Part shown: one piece after another, positions 26,121 to 34,852 of the stretch
Position numbering within the stretch: the stretch's first letter is position 1
Layout: every line of letters starts with the position of its first letter
DNA from: JABMNT01 sp048262655
Lineage (GTDB): Bacteria; Pseudomonadota; Alphaproteobacteria; Rhodospirillales; Casp-alpha2
Assembly: GCA_048262655.1 (NCBI GenBank)
Contig: JBLXEY010000001.1
Span: 744,001 to 808,000 of the forward strand
Direction of reading: 5' to 3'
Length of the DNA stretch: 64,000 bases
Notes under the pieces: model-generated
The model's database searches: none
What the model was told of the DNA's origin: nothing
What the model saw: the letters and a program-made list of their open reading frames with translations, nothing else
Made by a program: the position numbers and the translations under genes

Positions 26121-27008
26121 ATGGAAACAGAGCACATAAAATTTTTGCGCTGCATCGCCGATAGCGGAAGCATCTCGGCTGCTTCGCGCGAGATTGGCCT
26201 CACCCAGCCGGCGCTGACCAAGATCATCCTGCGGGTCGAAGACCTTGTGGGTGCTAAATTATTTGAACGCCAATCAAGGGGCGTTCGGCTGACGTCCTTT
26301 GGTGTTACCTTTTTGCAAAGAATGGAACGCGTTGAGCGCGAAATGCTTGAACTCAATCTTGAAGTACGGGCAATGAAAAGAGGATCAAGCGGAACAGTCT
26401 CGATTGGCGTTGGGCAATTCTGGATTGGCAGCATCGTTCCCAAGGTTGTCGCAAGATTAACAGCGGAGTTACCGGACGTCCAAATCAAGATAAACACAGG
26501 CGCACGTGATGAAATGTTAAGCTTGTTGCAAAAAGGCCAACTGGATTTCATTTTAACTCGCTTCACAGATGACTTGCCGAATGACGTGCAGGCCGAATCT
26601 TTGGCGGAAGTCAAAATTTATTTAACGGCTCGGGCAAATCATCCTCTGAGTGCGCTCAACCGTCCTGTCACAGCTGAAGATCTTGAACCTTATGGCTGGG
26701 TGCTGCCATCGCCAACCGACCCTACCGCCATACACCTGGAACAGCTCTTTAAAAAACTGGGGAGCAAGCAGCGCCCCATATCTGTCGAGGTTGTCTCACA
26801 AAGCCTGACGTCTGAAATATTACAGTCATCCGATCTGGTGACAGCGATGACCGAGATCACCGTTAGCAAATATAACGAAGGGCTTTGCAGGCTCGATACC
26901 GATTGGCTTGACTGGTCAAGAACGGCCGGTGTGATCAGTATGAAAGATCGACCCTTGCTGCCTTGCTGCATCAAATTCTTAGAACTGCTCCGCGAAGAAA
27001 CTCAATAG
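26121..27008 (+). CDS. LysR-family transcriptional regulator
   Basis: 295 residues. The N-terminal helix-turn-helix begins METEHIKFLRCIADSGSISAA, with the recognition helix in GLTQPALTKII, followed by the LysR substrate domain (VSIGVGQFWIGSIVPKV near residue 93). It is transcribed away from the sulfatase gene across a 240-base AT-rich gap, so the sulfatase is its expected target. Effector unknown. Confidence 0.9.
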   Translation: METEHIKFLRCIADSGSISAASREIGLTQPALTKIILRVEDLVGAKLFERQSRGVRLTSFGVTFLQRMERVEREMLELNLEVRAMKRGSSGTVSIGVGQFWIGSIVPKVVARLTAELPDVQIKINTGARDEMLSLLQKGQLDFILTRFTDDLPNDVQAESLAEVKIYLTARANHPLSALNRPVTAEDLEPYGWVLPSPTDPTAIHLEQLFKKLGSKQRPISVEVVSQSLTSEILQSSDLVTAMTEITVSKYNEGLCRLDTDWLDWSRTAGVISMKDRPLLPCCIKFLELLREETQ

Positions 27009-27119
27009 ATCGTTGTTATCTGGCTTCTGTTCCTTTTTGCCGCACCGATGACTATAATCATATCATAAGTCATCTACAGAGAACCGGGTGCTCTGCAACT
27101 GGTTTAAGGAGAAACCGAC

Positions 27120-27665
27120 ATGCTACTCGATACACCGATTTGTGATTTTGGCTGGAAGGCCCCAGATTTCACACTCGCAGACCCGAATGGAAATCGTTTT
27201 ACCCGATCTGAATGTATGGGTGAGAACGGCCAACTTATTGCGTTTATTTGCAATCACTGTCCTTACGTAAAAGCCATTGCGGAACGACTGGCAGCAGATA
27301 CAGAACTGCTTATGGATGAAGGCATCAACGTACTGGCTGTTATGTCCAATGATTACCTTGCCGTTAGCGACGATTCACCAGCCAACATGAAAAAATTTGC
27401 AGCCCGCTACGACTTTAAATTTCCTTATCTGATCGATGAAGACCAATCCGTAGGGAAAGCTTACAATGCGGTTTGCACACCTGATTTCTTTGGTTTTAAC
27501 CGCGAAGGACAATTGCAATACCGGGGCCGGCTTGACGATGCGAAAATGGGCGATCCAGCTGGGCGCGTAACGGAACTTGTGGACGCGATGCGCCTTATCG
27601 CGAAGTCTGGGGAAGGTCCGGTCAGTCAGAACCCAAGTATGGGCTGCTCTATTAAGTGGCGCTGA
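27120..27665 (+). CDS. Thioredoxin-like / AhpC-TSA-type redoxin
   Basis: 181 residues with a thioredoxin fold: GWKAPDFTL near residue 11 and the active-site CNHC at 44-47, followed by PYVK. Proteins of this size with CxHCPYVK are usually annotated as thioredoxin-family peroxiredoxin-like reductases; the exact partner is unknown. No signal peptide, so cytoplasmic. AAGGAG-type purines lie about 10 bases before the ATG. It stands alone after the LysR gene. Confidence 0.8.
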   Translation: MLLDTPICDFGWKAPDFTLADPNGNRFTRSECMGENGQLIAFICNHCPYVKAIAERLAADTELLMDEGINVLAVMSNDYLAVSDDSPANMKKFAARYDFKFPYLIDEDQSVGKAYNAVCTPDFFGFNREGQLQYRGRLDDAKMGDPAGRVTELVDAMRLIAKSGEGPVSQNPSMGCSIKWR

Positions 27666-27913
27666 TCCCCCCTCAATCATGACTTATGGGCCTTCAAACC
27701 TGCGGCCATTATGTTGCGTCATGCTCATACTTACGGGCGCAAGTGTTGACGGACAAAAATAAAGATCCGGCAACAATCCATTGTAGCGTTAAAATCAACC
27801 CGACATGTTCCCCAACAACCGACGTCTTTTTTTCGAGACCAAAAAGAGTTTCGCTTGGCTCAATCGAAATAGTGCACGGGGTTTCTTTGGGATGGCATCA
27901 TAAAAAAAGCGGA

Positions 27914-27938
27914 GTTATTTAAAACCCTTCCTGGGTTT
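27914..27938 (-). terminator. Probable terminator after the atypical DapA-family gene; rest of the gap empty
   Basis: On the minus strand AAACCC-AGGAA-GGGTTT followed by TAAATAAC gives a short stem with a weak U tail, about 35 bases past the gene's stop. The remaining 27666-27973 stretch, just over 300 bases, contains only short frames and no feature I can support. Confidence 0.4.
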
Positions 27939-27973
27939 CGGCTTAGATGCTTTGAAACGCCGCACACCCCATA

Positions 27974-28912
27974 TTATCTGGATGCCCCCTCGATTAAGCT
28001 AATTTCACGCTGAATCTCCTGCACCAGTGTAATGGCGCGCTTGCACTCAAGCGCTTGCACTTCATCAAACGGAGCGACGGGTGGGCGGCAATAACCGGAT
28101 GTAAAAATACCTTCTGCTTTACGGAGTTCTTTAAAAAAGCGAATACTGATTTCGATATGCTGATTGGAAAACGCCAAAACCGGCAGAAGACGATAAAACA
28201 GGGACCGTGCCTCCTCCGTTTCTTCAGACATATAAAGCTTATAAATCGCTATATAGATCGGCTCCATCGCAGTTGGAATAAAGGCATGAACGCCGCGTTG
28301 CAGGGCATCCATAAATTGCGACACAGCCCAGCCGCCACATACATTCAGATGGCCTTCTGTATCCGATATAACTCTTGAATACTTGGGCCCAGCCGGCACG
28401 GTTTCGATTTTTAAAGACTGAAAAGAAGGTATCTTTTCGTACAAAAACAAAATGTCATCCGCATCCAAACCGCCGCCAACCCAATCCAAATCCTGGATCA
28501 TCAAAAAATCTGGTCCAGCGTCCGCGATTGAAGCCAAAGCGCGTTTAAGCCCGATGCCCTTCAATCGCGCGGGAGCCTGACAACAAATCCCCTCAGCCCC
28601 TGCGTCCCGCGCCAGTGTCGCCAATTGAACGCTTTGACCAATCTCGGGTGATGTGACGTTGACGATCAGCGGGATTCGATGCCCATTCTGCGCGACCAGG
28701 ATATCTATAATTCTAGCCTTTTCCTCGAACGATAAACTGGCGTGTTCGCCGGCCACAGCAATCGCCAACATACCCGTACAACCACTGCCAATGGTGTGCT
28801 CAACAAGACGCCTTAACGAAGCTTCGTCCAGATTCCCCTCCTCATTAAAGGGCGTGTTGAGACTGGGGACGATGCCCGTTGGCGCGATCAGTTTTTGCAT
28901 TGGCAACATCAT
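27974..28912 (-). CDS. Atypical DapA-family (DHDPS-like) protein
   Basis: 312 residues with the DHDPS-family TIM barrel. The Schiff-base Lys is present as Lys168 in SLKIETVP, but the usual phosphate-loop motif GTTGE is replaced by VAGEHAS. The catalytic Tyr motif YNxP is replaced by LMIQDLDW near residue 138. Lacking that Tyr, it may use a different proton relay or have a non-aldolase role. The start is uncertain: ATGs at 28912, 28909 and 28900 are in frame. It is divergent from a CMD-family gene across 175 bases. Its relation to any catabolic unit here is not clear. Confidence 0.72.
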   Translation of the reverse strand: MMLPMQKLIAPTGIVPSLNTPFNEEGNLDEASLRRLVEHTIGSGCTGMLAIAVAGEHASLSFEEKARIIDILVAQNGHRIPLIVNVTSPEIGQSVQLATLARDAGAEGICCQAPARLKGIGLKRALASIADAGPDFLMIQDLDWVGGGLDADDILFLYEKIPSFQSLKIETVPAGPKYSRVISDTEGHLNVCGGWAVSQFMDALQRGVHAFIPTAMEPIYIAIYKLYMSEETEEARSLFYRLLPVLAFSNQHIEISIRFFKELRKAEGIFTSGYCRPPVAPFDEVQALECKRAITLVQEIQREISLIEGASR

Positions 28913-29087
28913 ATCTGATAACCGAACTTCTTAGTGTATTGTCCTGACCCTAACATCATAGCACGCATAGATAACGCACTTCGATGCCGCGGCCATAAAA
29001 GCGCATAAGATGGCCCTTGCCATTCTGACATAATCCAGTTGACTATCGGCAAATGAATAACGCCTGTCATCGATCAAAGGACTTTCC

Positions 29088-29666
29088 ATGACCCGAATTT
29101 CACCGCTGTCACCAGGTGACATGACGTCACGTCAAAAAGAAGTTTATGAGGCGATCGCCAATGGTCCAAGAGGTCGCGTCGCAGGCCCCTTGGCTGTTTG
29201 GCTCAATCGGCCGGAACTCGCAGACCGGTCGCAGGCGTTAGGCCGCTATTGCCGCTACGACAGTTCCCTCGAGCCACGACTATCTGAACTTGCGATTTTA
29301 GTGACTGCTCGTGTCTGGGGTTCGGAGTACGAATGGGCGGCGCACAAACCCATCGCCTTGAAGGCCGGTTTGGGATCTGAAATTGTTGAAGCCATTCGAA
29401 CCAGACAAGCGCCACATTTCGAAAAGCCGGATGAAGCTATTGTCTTTGAATTTGCCCAGCGCCTTCACACAGAACGCAGCATAGACGAGGAACTTTATAA
29501 ACGCACTGTCGCAGAAATTGGTGAAGAAGGCACCATCGATTTGACTGGGATCCTTGGCTATTACACGCTGATTTCAATGACCATAAACGTTTTTGACGTC
29601 GATACCCCTGAAGGTTATCAGCCCGAACTAAATGAGTCCGGCTCAAGATCAAGGGACTTAAGATAA
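29088..29666 (+). CDS. Carboxymuconolactone decarboxylase (CMD) family protein
   Basis: 192 residues, all-helical CMD domain with ELAILVTARVWGSEYEWAAH near residues 67-86, the conserved E-x-x-x-H part of the family. The AhpD-type CxxC is absent, so a peroxidase function is unlikely; a decarboxylase or isomerase-like role is possible. It overlaps the convergent fcl gene by 49 bases at its 3' end, an unusually long tail-to-tail overlap. Confidence 0.82.
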   Translation: MTRISPLSPGDMTSRQKEVYEAIANGPRGRVAGPLAVWLNRPELADRSQALGRYCRYDSSLEPRLSELAILVTARVWGSEYEWAAHKPIALKAGLGSEIVEAIRTRQAPHFEKPDEAIVFEFAQRLHTERSIDEELYKRTVAEIGEEGTIDLTGILGYYTLISMTINVFDVDTPEGYQPELNESGSRSRDLR

Positions 29667-30595
29667 CTGGCATATGTGCGCTCCAGCCCCTCGCGCAAGC
29701 CGATTCTGCTTCGCCATCCCATCTCGGTCAACCGCGACACATCAAGACATTTGACGAGCGTGCCGTCAGGCTTATCCGTCTCGAATTTTAAGGCCCCATC
29801 AAAACCAACGACTTGAGCGATCAACAAACTCAGTTCCCGAATGCTAATATCGACCCCCGCACCCACATTAATGTGCAATCCACCAGAATAGGATTTCATG
29901 AGAAAGATCATCGCCTCAACGGCATCGTCCACATACAAGAACTCACGTCTCGGATTTCCGGTCCCCCAAACATTGAGAAGGTTCTCACCCGCAATCTTCG
30001 CTCTGTGTGCCTTTGCCATCAAAGCCGGGATGACATGGCCCGTCTGCAAATCGAAATTATCATTTTCGCCATAGAGATTGGTCGGCATGGCAGATATAAA
30101 ATCACAACCGAATTGCTCACGGTATGACTGACACAGCCGGATTCCCGCTATCTTTGACAGGGCATACCACTGATTTGTGGTTTCAAGCGCCCCCGTCATG
30201 AGCGCTTCTTCTCTGACGGGTTGCTCTGTTTCTCGGGGATAGATGCATGATGACCCAAGGAACAACAGCTTCTCGACACCAATCCGCTGGGCTGCGTGAA
30301 TGATATTCGCTTCTATCATCAGATTGTCATACAAGAAATCTGCAGGATAACTTTGATTGAAAACGATGCCGCCGACCTTTGCCGCTGCCAAAAATATGGC
30401 TTCGGGCTTATGGTCGCTCATCCAATCTTCGACCTCGCTCTGTCGACGCAGGTCCACCTGATCACGGCCGACTGTCAACAACTGGCAATTTTCATTTTTC
30501 AACTGCCGAAGCAGGCTTGATCCCACCATCCCCGAACTTCCAGCGACCCATACGCGCTTATCGCGCAAACGATAGAGATCAGGCTGGTTAGTCAT
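29618..30595 (-). CDS. fcl: GDP-L-fucose synthase
   Basis: 325 residues, an extended SDR that epimerises and reduces GDP-4-keto-6-deoxy-D-mannose to GDP-L-fucose with NADPH. GSSGMVG at 19-25 binds the nucleotide; Ser116 in LGSSCIYP and Tyr144/Lys148 in WYALSK form the catalytic set, and Cys117 is the conserved family Cys. It is the second gene of a two-gene unit: its start overlaps the gmd stop by a few bases. It supplies activated L-fucose for surface polysaccharide, although no glycosyltransferase cluster lies beside it. Confidence 0.92.
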   Translation of the reverse strand: MTNQPDLYRLRDKRVWVAGSSGMVGSSLLRQLKNENCQLLTVGRDQVDLRRQSEVEDWMSDHKPEAIFLAAAKVGGIVFNQSYPADFLYDNLMIEANIIHAAQRIGVEKLLFLGSSCIYPRETEQPVREEALMTGALETTNQWYALSKIAGIRLCQSYREQFGCDFISAMPTNLYGENDNFDLQTGHVIPALMAKAHRAKIAGENLLNVWGTGNPRREFLYVDDAVEAMIFLMKSYSGGLHINVGAGVDISIRELSLLIAQVVGFDGALKFETDKPDGTLVKCLDVSRLTEMGWRSRIGLREGLERTYASYLKSLDLEPDSFSSG

Positions 30596-31652
30596 AGTGA
30601 TGCGCTCCGTCGCGCTTGGCAGCCCTCAAATCTGAAGACACCATCTCTCGCACAAGATCGGCAAAACCTGTTTGATGCCGCCATCCCAAAACCTGTTGGG
30701 CTTTTGACGGATCACCGATCAGATGATCAACTTCGGTAGGCCGAAAATATCGGGGGTCAATTTCAATTAGAACATCGCCTGTTTTTGCGTCTATACCGAT
30801 TTCATCCAGGCCGCTGCCACGCCACTCAATTCGGCGATCCAAATATTTAAAAGCTTGCTCAACAAATTCGCGAACGGAATGTGTTTCACCCGTCGCCAAG
30901 ACATAATCGTCTGGTTGATCTTGCTGCAACATACGCCACATGCCATCGACATAATCACGGGCATGGCCCCAGTCTCGCTTTGCGTCCAGATTCCCCAGAT
31001 GAAGCTTTTCCTGCATTCCCAATTCGATCGCGGCAACGGCTCTGGTGATTTTGCGTGTCACGAACGTCTCACCTCGAATCGGGCTCTCGTGATTGAACAA
31101 GATGCCGTTCGAAGCGTGAAAACCATAAGCTTCACGATAATTAACCGTCATCCAATAGGCGTAAAGTTTAGCGATTGCGTATGGACTGCGCGGGTGGAAC
31201 GGCGTTGTTTCAGACTGCGGCACCTGTTGCGCTTTCCCATAAAGCTCTGACGTTGACGCCTGATAGAAGCGTGTGTGCTCGCCCAAATCGAGAATACGCA
31301 TTGCCTCCAGCAATCGCATGGGCCCTAAAGCGTCCGAATTGGCCGTATACTCGGGTGTATCAAAACTGACCTGGACGTGACTTTGTGCCGCCAGATTGTA
31401 GACTTCCGTCGGCTGGATGTGTTGCATCAGACGGATCAGATTCGTGGCGTCGGTCAAATCACCATAATGGAGAAAGAGTTTTTGACCGTTTTTGTGCGGG
31501 TCTTCATACAAGTGATTAATGCGCTCTGTATTAAAAGAAGAAGCACGCCGCTTTATCCCGTGAACCTGATAACCTTTTTGCAACAGGTACTCGGCAAGAT
31601 AGGCACCATCCTGTCCTGTCACGCCGGTGATCAGTGCTATTTTTTTCTCCAA
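30588..31652 (-). CDS. gmd: GDP-mannose 4,6-dehydratase
   Basis: 354 residues from a TTG at 31652 preceded by AAGGGGAG at about seven bases; this start yields the normal N-terminus MEKKIALITGVTGQDG. An ATG at 31691 would add 13 unusual residues and is less likely. The Gly-rich loop GVTGQDG, the STSELYGK block and the YAIAKLYAYW segment with catalytic Tyr/Lys are all typical. It makes GDP-4-keto-6-deoxy-D-mannose from GDP-mannose, the substrate of the overlapping fcl gene. It is divergent from the TRAP operon across about 460 bases. Confidence 0.92.
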   Translation of the reverse strand: MEKKIALITGVTGQDGAYLAEYLLQKGYQVHGIKRRASSFNTERINHLYEDPHKNGQKLFLHYGDLTDATNLIRLMQHIQPTEVYNLAAQSHVQVSFDTPEYTANSDALGPMRLLEAMRILDLGEHTRFYQASTSELYGKAQQVPQSETTPFHPRSPYAIAKLYAYWMTVNYREAYGFHASNGILFNHESPIRGETFVTRKITRAVAAIELGMQEKLHLGNLDAKRDWGHARDYVDGMWRMLQQDQPDDYVLATGETHSVREFVEQAFKYLDRRIEWRGSGLDEIGIDAKTGDVLIEIDPRYFRPTEVDHLIGDPSKAQQVLGWRHQTGFADLVREMVSSDLRAAKRDGAHHYD

Positions 31653-32117
31653 ATCGCGTGCTCCCCTTGAATGGTATGCAATCTTAACCATCCATTATAA
31701 CGCTATTATCTTAAACTTGCGTGTAGATTTGGACCCCGCATTTGTAAAGCGGAGACTTTGATCCGTCTCGGTTTTACGGCGTTTGGCCATGTTAATTGAA
31801 CACCTTAAACACCTAAATTGTTGCATACCACAGGGAAGCTATCTAAGCTTCCCTTGTCGGATTGTTTCGAACAGGGAGCAATTTGGTCATTGACGAGTAA
31901 AGGAGCCTGTAAAAATATTGCCATAATCCGCGGGATTGAAACGTCAATTGAATGCAAACGCATTTGAAAATAAGGTGTTCACATCATTTGACGAATAATG
32001 TATACAATAACGTATGCGAAGCAGCTACAGCCAAAATAATAATATCGGCGGGCTCTTTCTTAAAGATTACGCAATATGGGTAGTCAGGCAATTAAACCGA
32101 TTAGGGAGACGACTATA
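31653..32117. other. Long divergent intergenic region, gmd / dctP
   Basis: About 465 bases, AT-rich toward dctP. It contains a perfect 9-base-pair hairpin AGGGAAGCT-ATCTA-AGCTTCCCT at 31832-31854 with no U tract on either side. Near dctP is TTGACG followed by AATGTATACAAT (TGTATACA palindrome at 31999-32006), which resembles GntR-type operators. No coding frame is credible here. Confidence 0.5.
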
Positions 32118-33194
32118 ATGAGTACAAAAAAGTTTTTAACTATAGCAGCAGCTGCTGCATTTGCCCTCACGGCTGTTGGAGTCGCTGATTCCGCTGACGC
32201 TGCTGGCAAGCGTGTAAAATGGAAAATGCACAGTGCATGGGGCAGTTCTGTTCCTCACTTAGGTACTTCCGGTGTTCGCTTTTCAAAAGTGATCAATCGC
32301 CTTTCCGGCGGTTCATTCACCATGAAATTCTTCGAGCCAGGTGCTTTGATCCCGGGCAACGAAGGTTTTGATGCGACATCCAAAGGCTCTGTTGAAGCCG
32401 CTTGGACAACAGCTGGATACGATGTTGGAAAATACCCTGCATTGGCATTCTTTACAGCTGTACCTTTTGGCCCAAGCATGGGTGAATACTTTGCATGGAA
32501 AAAATTCGGTGGCGGTGATGACATCCAGAAGCGAATTTATGCCCAGCACAACATTCACCAGCAAGATTGCTTCGCAATCGGACCAGAGACATCTGGTTGG
32601 TTTAAAGAAGAGATCAAGGACCTGGACCAGCTTCGTGGTTTGAAAATGCGTTTCTTCGGCCTTGGCGCACGCGTCATGCAGAAGATTGGTGTTTCCACGC
32701 AGTTGCTTGCTGGTGGCGATATCTTCCCAGCGCTTGAAAAAGGCGTTATCGACGCGACAGAATTCTCAATGCCCGCTATGGACATTAAGTATGGTTTCTA
32801 TCAAATCGCTAAGAACAACTACTTCCCAGGCTGGCATCAGCAGGTTTCTGTAAGCCAGTTGCTGATCAACAAAGCAAAGTGGGACAGCCTTTCTGACCAG
32901 CATCAAGCAATGGTCGAGACCGCTTGTGGCGACAGCATCCACAATACCTATGCCGAGACCGAGTACGTCAACCCGTTCGCTATGGTCGAAATGGGTGAGA
33001 AGTATGGTGTTGTTACACGTCGCTGGACAGACGATCAAATCGCTGTCTTCGAGAAAGCTTGGAACGAAGTTGTTGCTGAAGATTCAGCAAAAGACCCACT
33101 TTTCAAGGAAGTTAATGACAGCTATGCCAAATTCCGCAAGTCATATGCGAAATGGGGTGAAGCACAATCACTTAAGCCAACTTATCTGAAGTAA
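32118..33194 (+). CDS. TRAP transporter solute-binding protein (DctP/TakP type)
   Basis: 358 residues from the ATG at 32118 with AGGGAGA upstream; the frame extends to 32076. The Sec signal peptide is clear: KKF, a hydrophobic Ala-rich run, cleavage after ADAA near residue 29. The mature part resembles the DctP7/TakP branch, with KMRFFGLGARVMQKIG containing the conserved Arg that binds carboxylates. It would capture an organic or sugar acid in the periplasm for the two permeases downstream. A strong hairpin follows the stop codon. The context (dehydratase, aldo/keto reductase, SDR) favours a sugar acid. Confidence 0.9.
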   Translation: MSTKKFLTIAAAAAFALTAVGVADSADAAGKRVKWKMHSAWGSSVPHLGTSGVRFSKVINRLSGGSFTMKFFEPGALIPGNEGFDATSKGSVEAAWTTAGYDVGKYPALAFFTAVPFGPSMGEYFAWKKFGGGDDIQKRIYAQHNIHQQDCFAIGPETSGWFKEEIKDLDQLRGLKMRFFGLGARVMQKIGVSTQLLAGGDIFPALEKGVIDATEFSMPAMDIKYGFYQIAKNNYFPGWHQQVSVSQLLINKAKWDSLSDQHQAMVETACGDSIHNTYAETEYVNPFAMVEMGEKYGVVTRRWTDDQIAVFEKAWNEVVAEDSAKDPLFKEVNDSYAKFRKSYAKWGEAQSLKPTYLK

Positions 33195-33218
33195 CAGATC
33201 GGCTTTATTAAGAAAATT

Positions 33219-33255
33219 AACCGGAACCCTCTTCATATGGGTTCCGGTTTTTTCT
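33219..33255 (+). terminator. Intraoperonic rho-independent-type hairpin after dctP
   Basis: AACCGGAACCC, a nine-base loop, GGGTTCCGGTT, then TTTTTC: an 11-base-pair perfect stem with U tail, about 25 bases after dctP and 50 bases before the permease. It probably allows partial readthrough, giving more binding protein than permease. Confidence 0.85.
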
Positions 33256-33302
33256 TAACTTTCTAGAATTTTGTTATCTAAATAAAAAAGTAGGGCTTTT
33301 CG

Positions 33303-34796
33303 ATGGAAGCAATCGCCAAAGATGCGAAACGTAATGGGCCGCTTATCGCGGTTATTGCGATTATCGCGGTTATAGCACTCGCGTATGCGATAATTATTAA
33401 TATGAGTCCAGAAGGACAAGAAGAACTTCTGTACTTTGTTCAAGATTATTTACCCTTTCTTATGTTCGGGACACTCGCAACGCTCCTGTTTACGGGCTTC
33501 CCCGTTGCCTTTATTTTGGGTGGACTTGCGCTGCTCTTCGGCGTTCTCGGGTATTTCCTTGATATGTTTTCGTTGATCGAGTTTTTCAACTTCTTGCCTC
33601 GTATTTGGGGACAGGCGGCTGAAAACCTCGTATTGGTCTCGGTTCCGGCGTTCGTTTTCATGGGTGTCATGATGGAGCGTTCCGGCGTCGCAAATGATCT
33701 GCTCTATTGCGTTCAGGTTCTTCTGAAAAAGGTACCAGGCTCGTTGGCGCTGGCTGTGACCATTATGGGAACGGTTTTGGCGGCTATGACAGGCATCATT
33801 GGCGCTTCAGTGACAATGATGACGGCTCTGGCTCTGCCAACAATGATGCGGCAAGGCTACAGTCACTCGCTTTCTTGTGGTACAATTGCCGCTTCCGGGA
33901 CGCTTGGCATTCTCATTCCGCCCAGTATCATGCTTATCATTATGGCTGATTTATTGGCGGTATCCGTCGGCAACGTCTTTATGGCTGCCGTTGTCCCGGG
34001 ATTATGCCTCGCATTATTGTATTTGATTTACGTTGCGATCTACGCACGCGTTAAGCCAGAGGTAGCGCCTCCGTTGCCACCAGATCTGCTTGATGTGCCG
34101 AAGAAAGATTATCCCGGTTTGATTTTCAAAAGCTTCCTGCCACCAGTCTTTCTAATTTCGATGATCAAGGGGTCAATCCTGTTCGGATGGGCGACACCGA
34201 GTGAAGCCGGAGCTGTAGGCGGTTTTGGCGTTATGCTTCTGGCTTTGTTTAATCGCCGGCTGACCTTTGATCTTGTCCAGAATGTATGTCATACATCAGC
34301 ACGGACGATCGCAATGATCTTCTTTATTATCATTAGTGCTACCTGTTTTGCTTATGTGTATCGCTCCTTAGGAGGCGATGACATCGTTGAGCACGCAATT
34401 CTCAATGCCGGGCTGGATTCATGGGGCCTGTTGATCCTGATTATGGTCCTGACTTTTATGCTGGGCTTCTTTCTTGACTGGATTGAAATCACGCTGATCG
34501 TTCTTCCTGTATTTGCACCGTTGGTTGCAGGTATGGATTTTGGCGATCACATTGCGTCACAAAACATCATTTTCTGGTTCATCATCCTGATGGCTATTAA
34601 CCTGCAAACGTCATTCCTGACGCCGCCGTTCGGTTTTGCCTTATTCTATCTTAAGGGAATCGCACCGCGGGAGATCAAGATTCAGAGCATCTATAAAGGG
34701 ATTGTCCCCTTTGTGATCCTGCAGTTGATCGGACTGCTTGTGGTTATGTGGCAGCCTGACTTTGCCTTGTCATTAATGTCCGCGGTCTATGATTGA
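33303..34796 (+). CDS. TRAP transporter large permease (DctM type)
   Basis: 497 residues, about a dozen membrane segments, with the DctM-family blocks LVSVPAFVFMGVMMERSG and GTLGILIPPSIMLIIM. It is the sodium- or proton-coupled transport subunit. The extra N-terminal membrane segment and the spacer loop near residue 250 fit the TakM/mannitol-chloroaromatic subgroup. Unusually it precedes the small subunit; most operons have the small permease first. It follows dctP across the hairpin. Confidence 0.9.
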   Translation: MEAIAKDAKRNGPLIAVIAIIAVIALAYAIIINMSPEGQEELLYFVQDYLPFLMFGTLATLLFTGFPVAFILGGLALLFGVLGYFLDMFSLIEFFNFLPRIWGQAAENLVLVSVPAFVFMGVMMERSGVANDLLYCVQVLLKKVPGSLALAVTIMGTVLAAMTGIIGASVTMMTALALPTMMRQGYSHSLSCGTIAASGTLGILIPPSIMLIIMADLLAVSVGNVFMAAVVPGLCLALLYLIYVAIYARVKPEVAPPLPPDLLDVPKKDYPGLIFKSFLPPVFLISMIKGSILFGWATPSEAGAVGGFGVMLLALFNRRLTFDLVQNVCHTSARTIAMIFFIIISATCFAYVYRSLGGDDIVEHAILNAGLDSWGLLILIMVLTFMLGFFLDWIEITLIVLPVFAPLVAGMDFGDHIASQNIIFWFIILMAINLQTSFLTPPFGFALFYLKGIAPREIKIQSIYKGIVPFVILQLIGLLVVMWQPDFALSLMSAVYD

Positions 34797-34852
34797 CGCG
34801 CGGTACGTTGAACCTAATATTTCTCACGTTTGAATTCTTAAGGGAATGAGAC

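Noticed and set aside
26069..26614. 181-codon minus-strand frame
   Set aside because: Antisense to the LysR gene at 26121; Ser/Arg-rich composition typical of a shadow frame.
31751..31769. GAGAC/GTCTC short inverted repeat in the gmd-dctP gap
   Set aside because: Only five base pairs with an eight-base loop; too weak to call.
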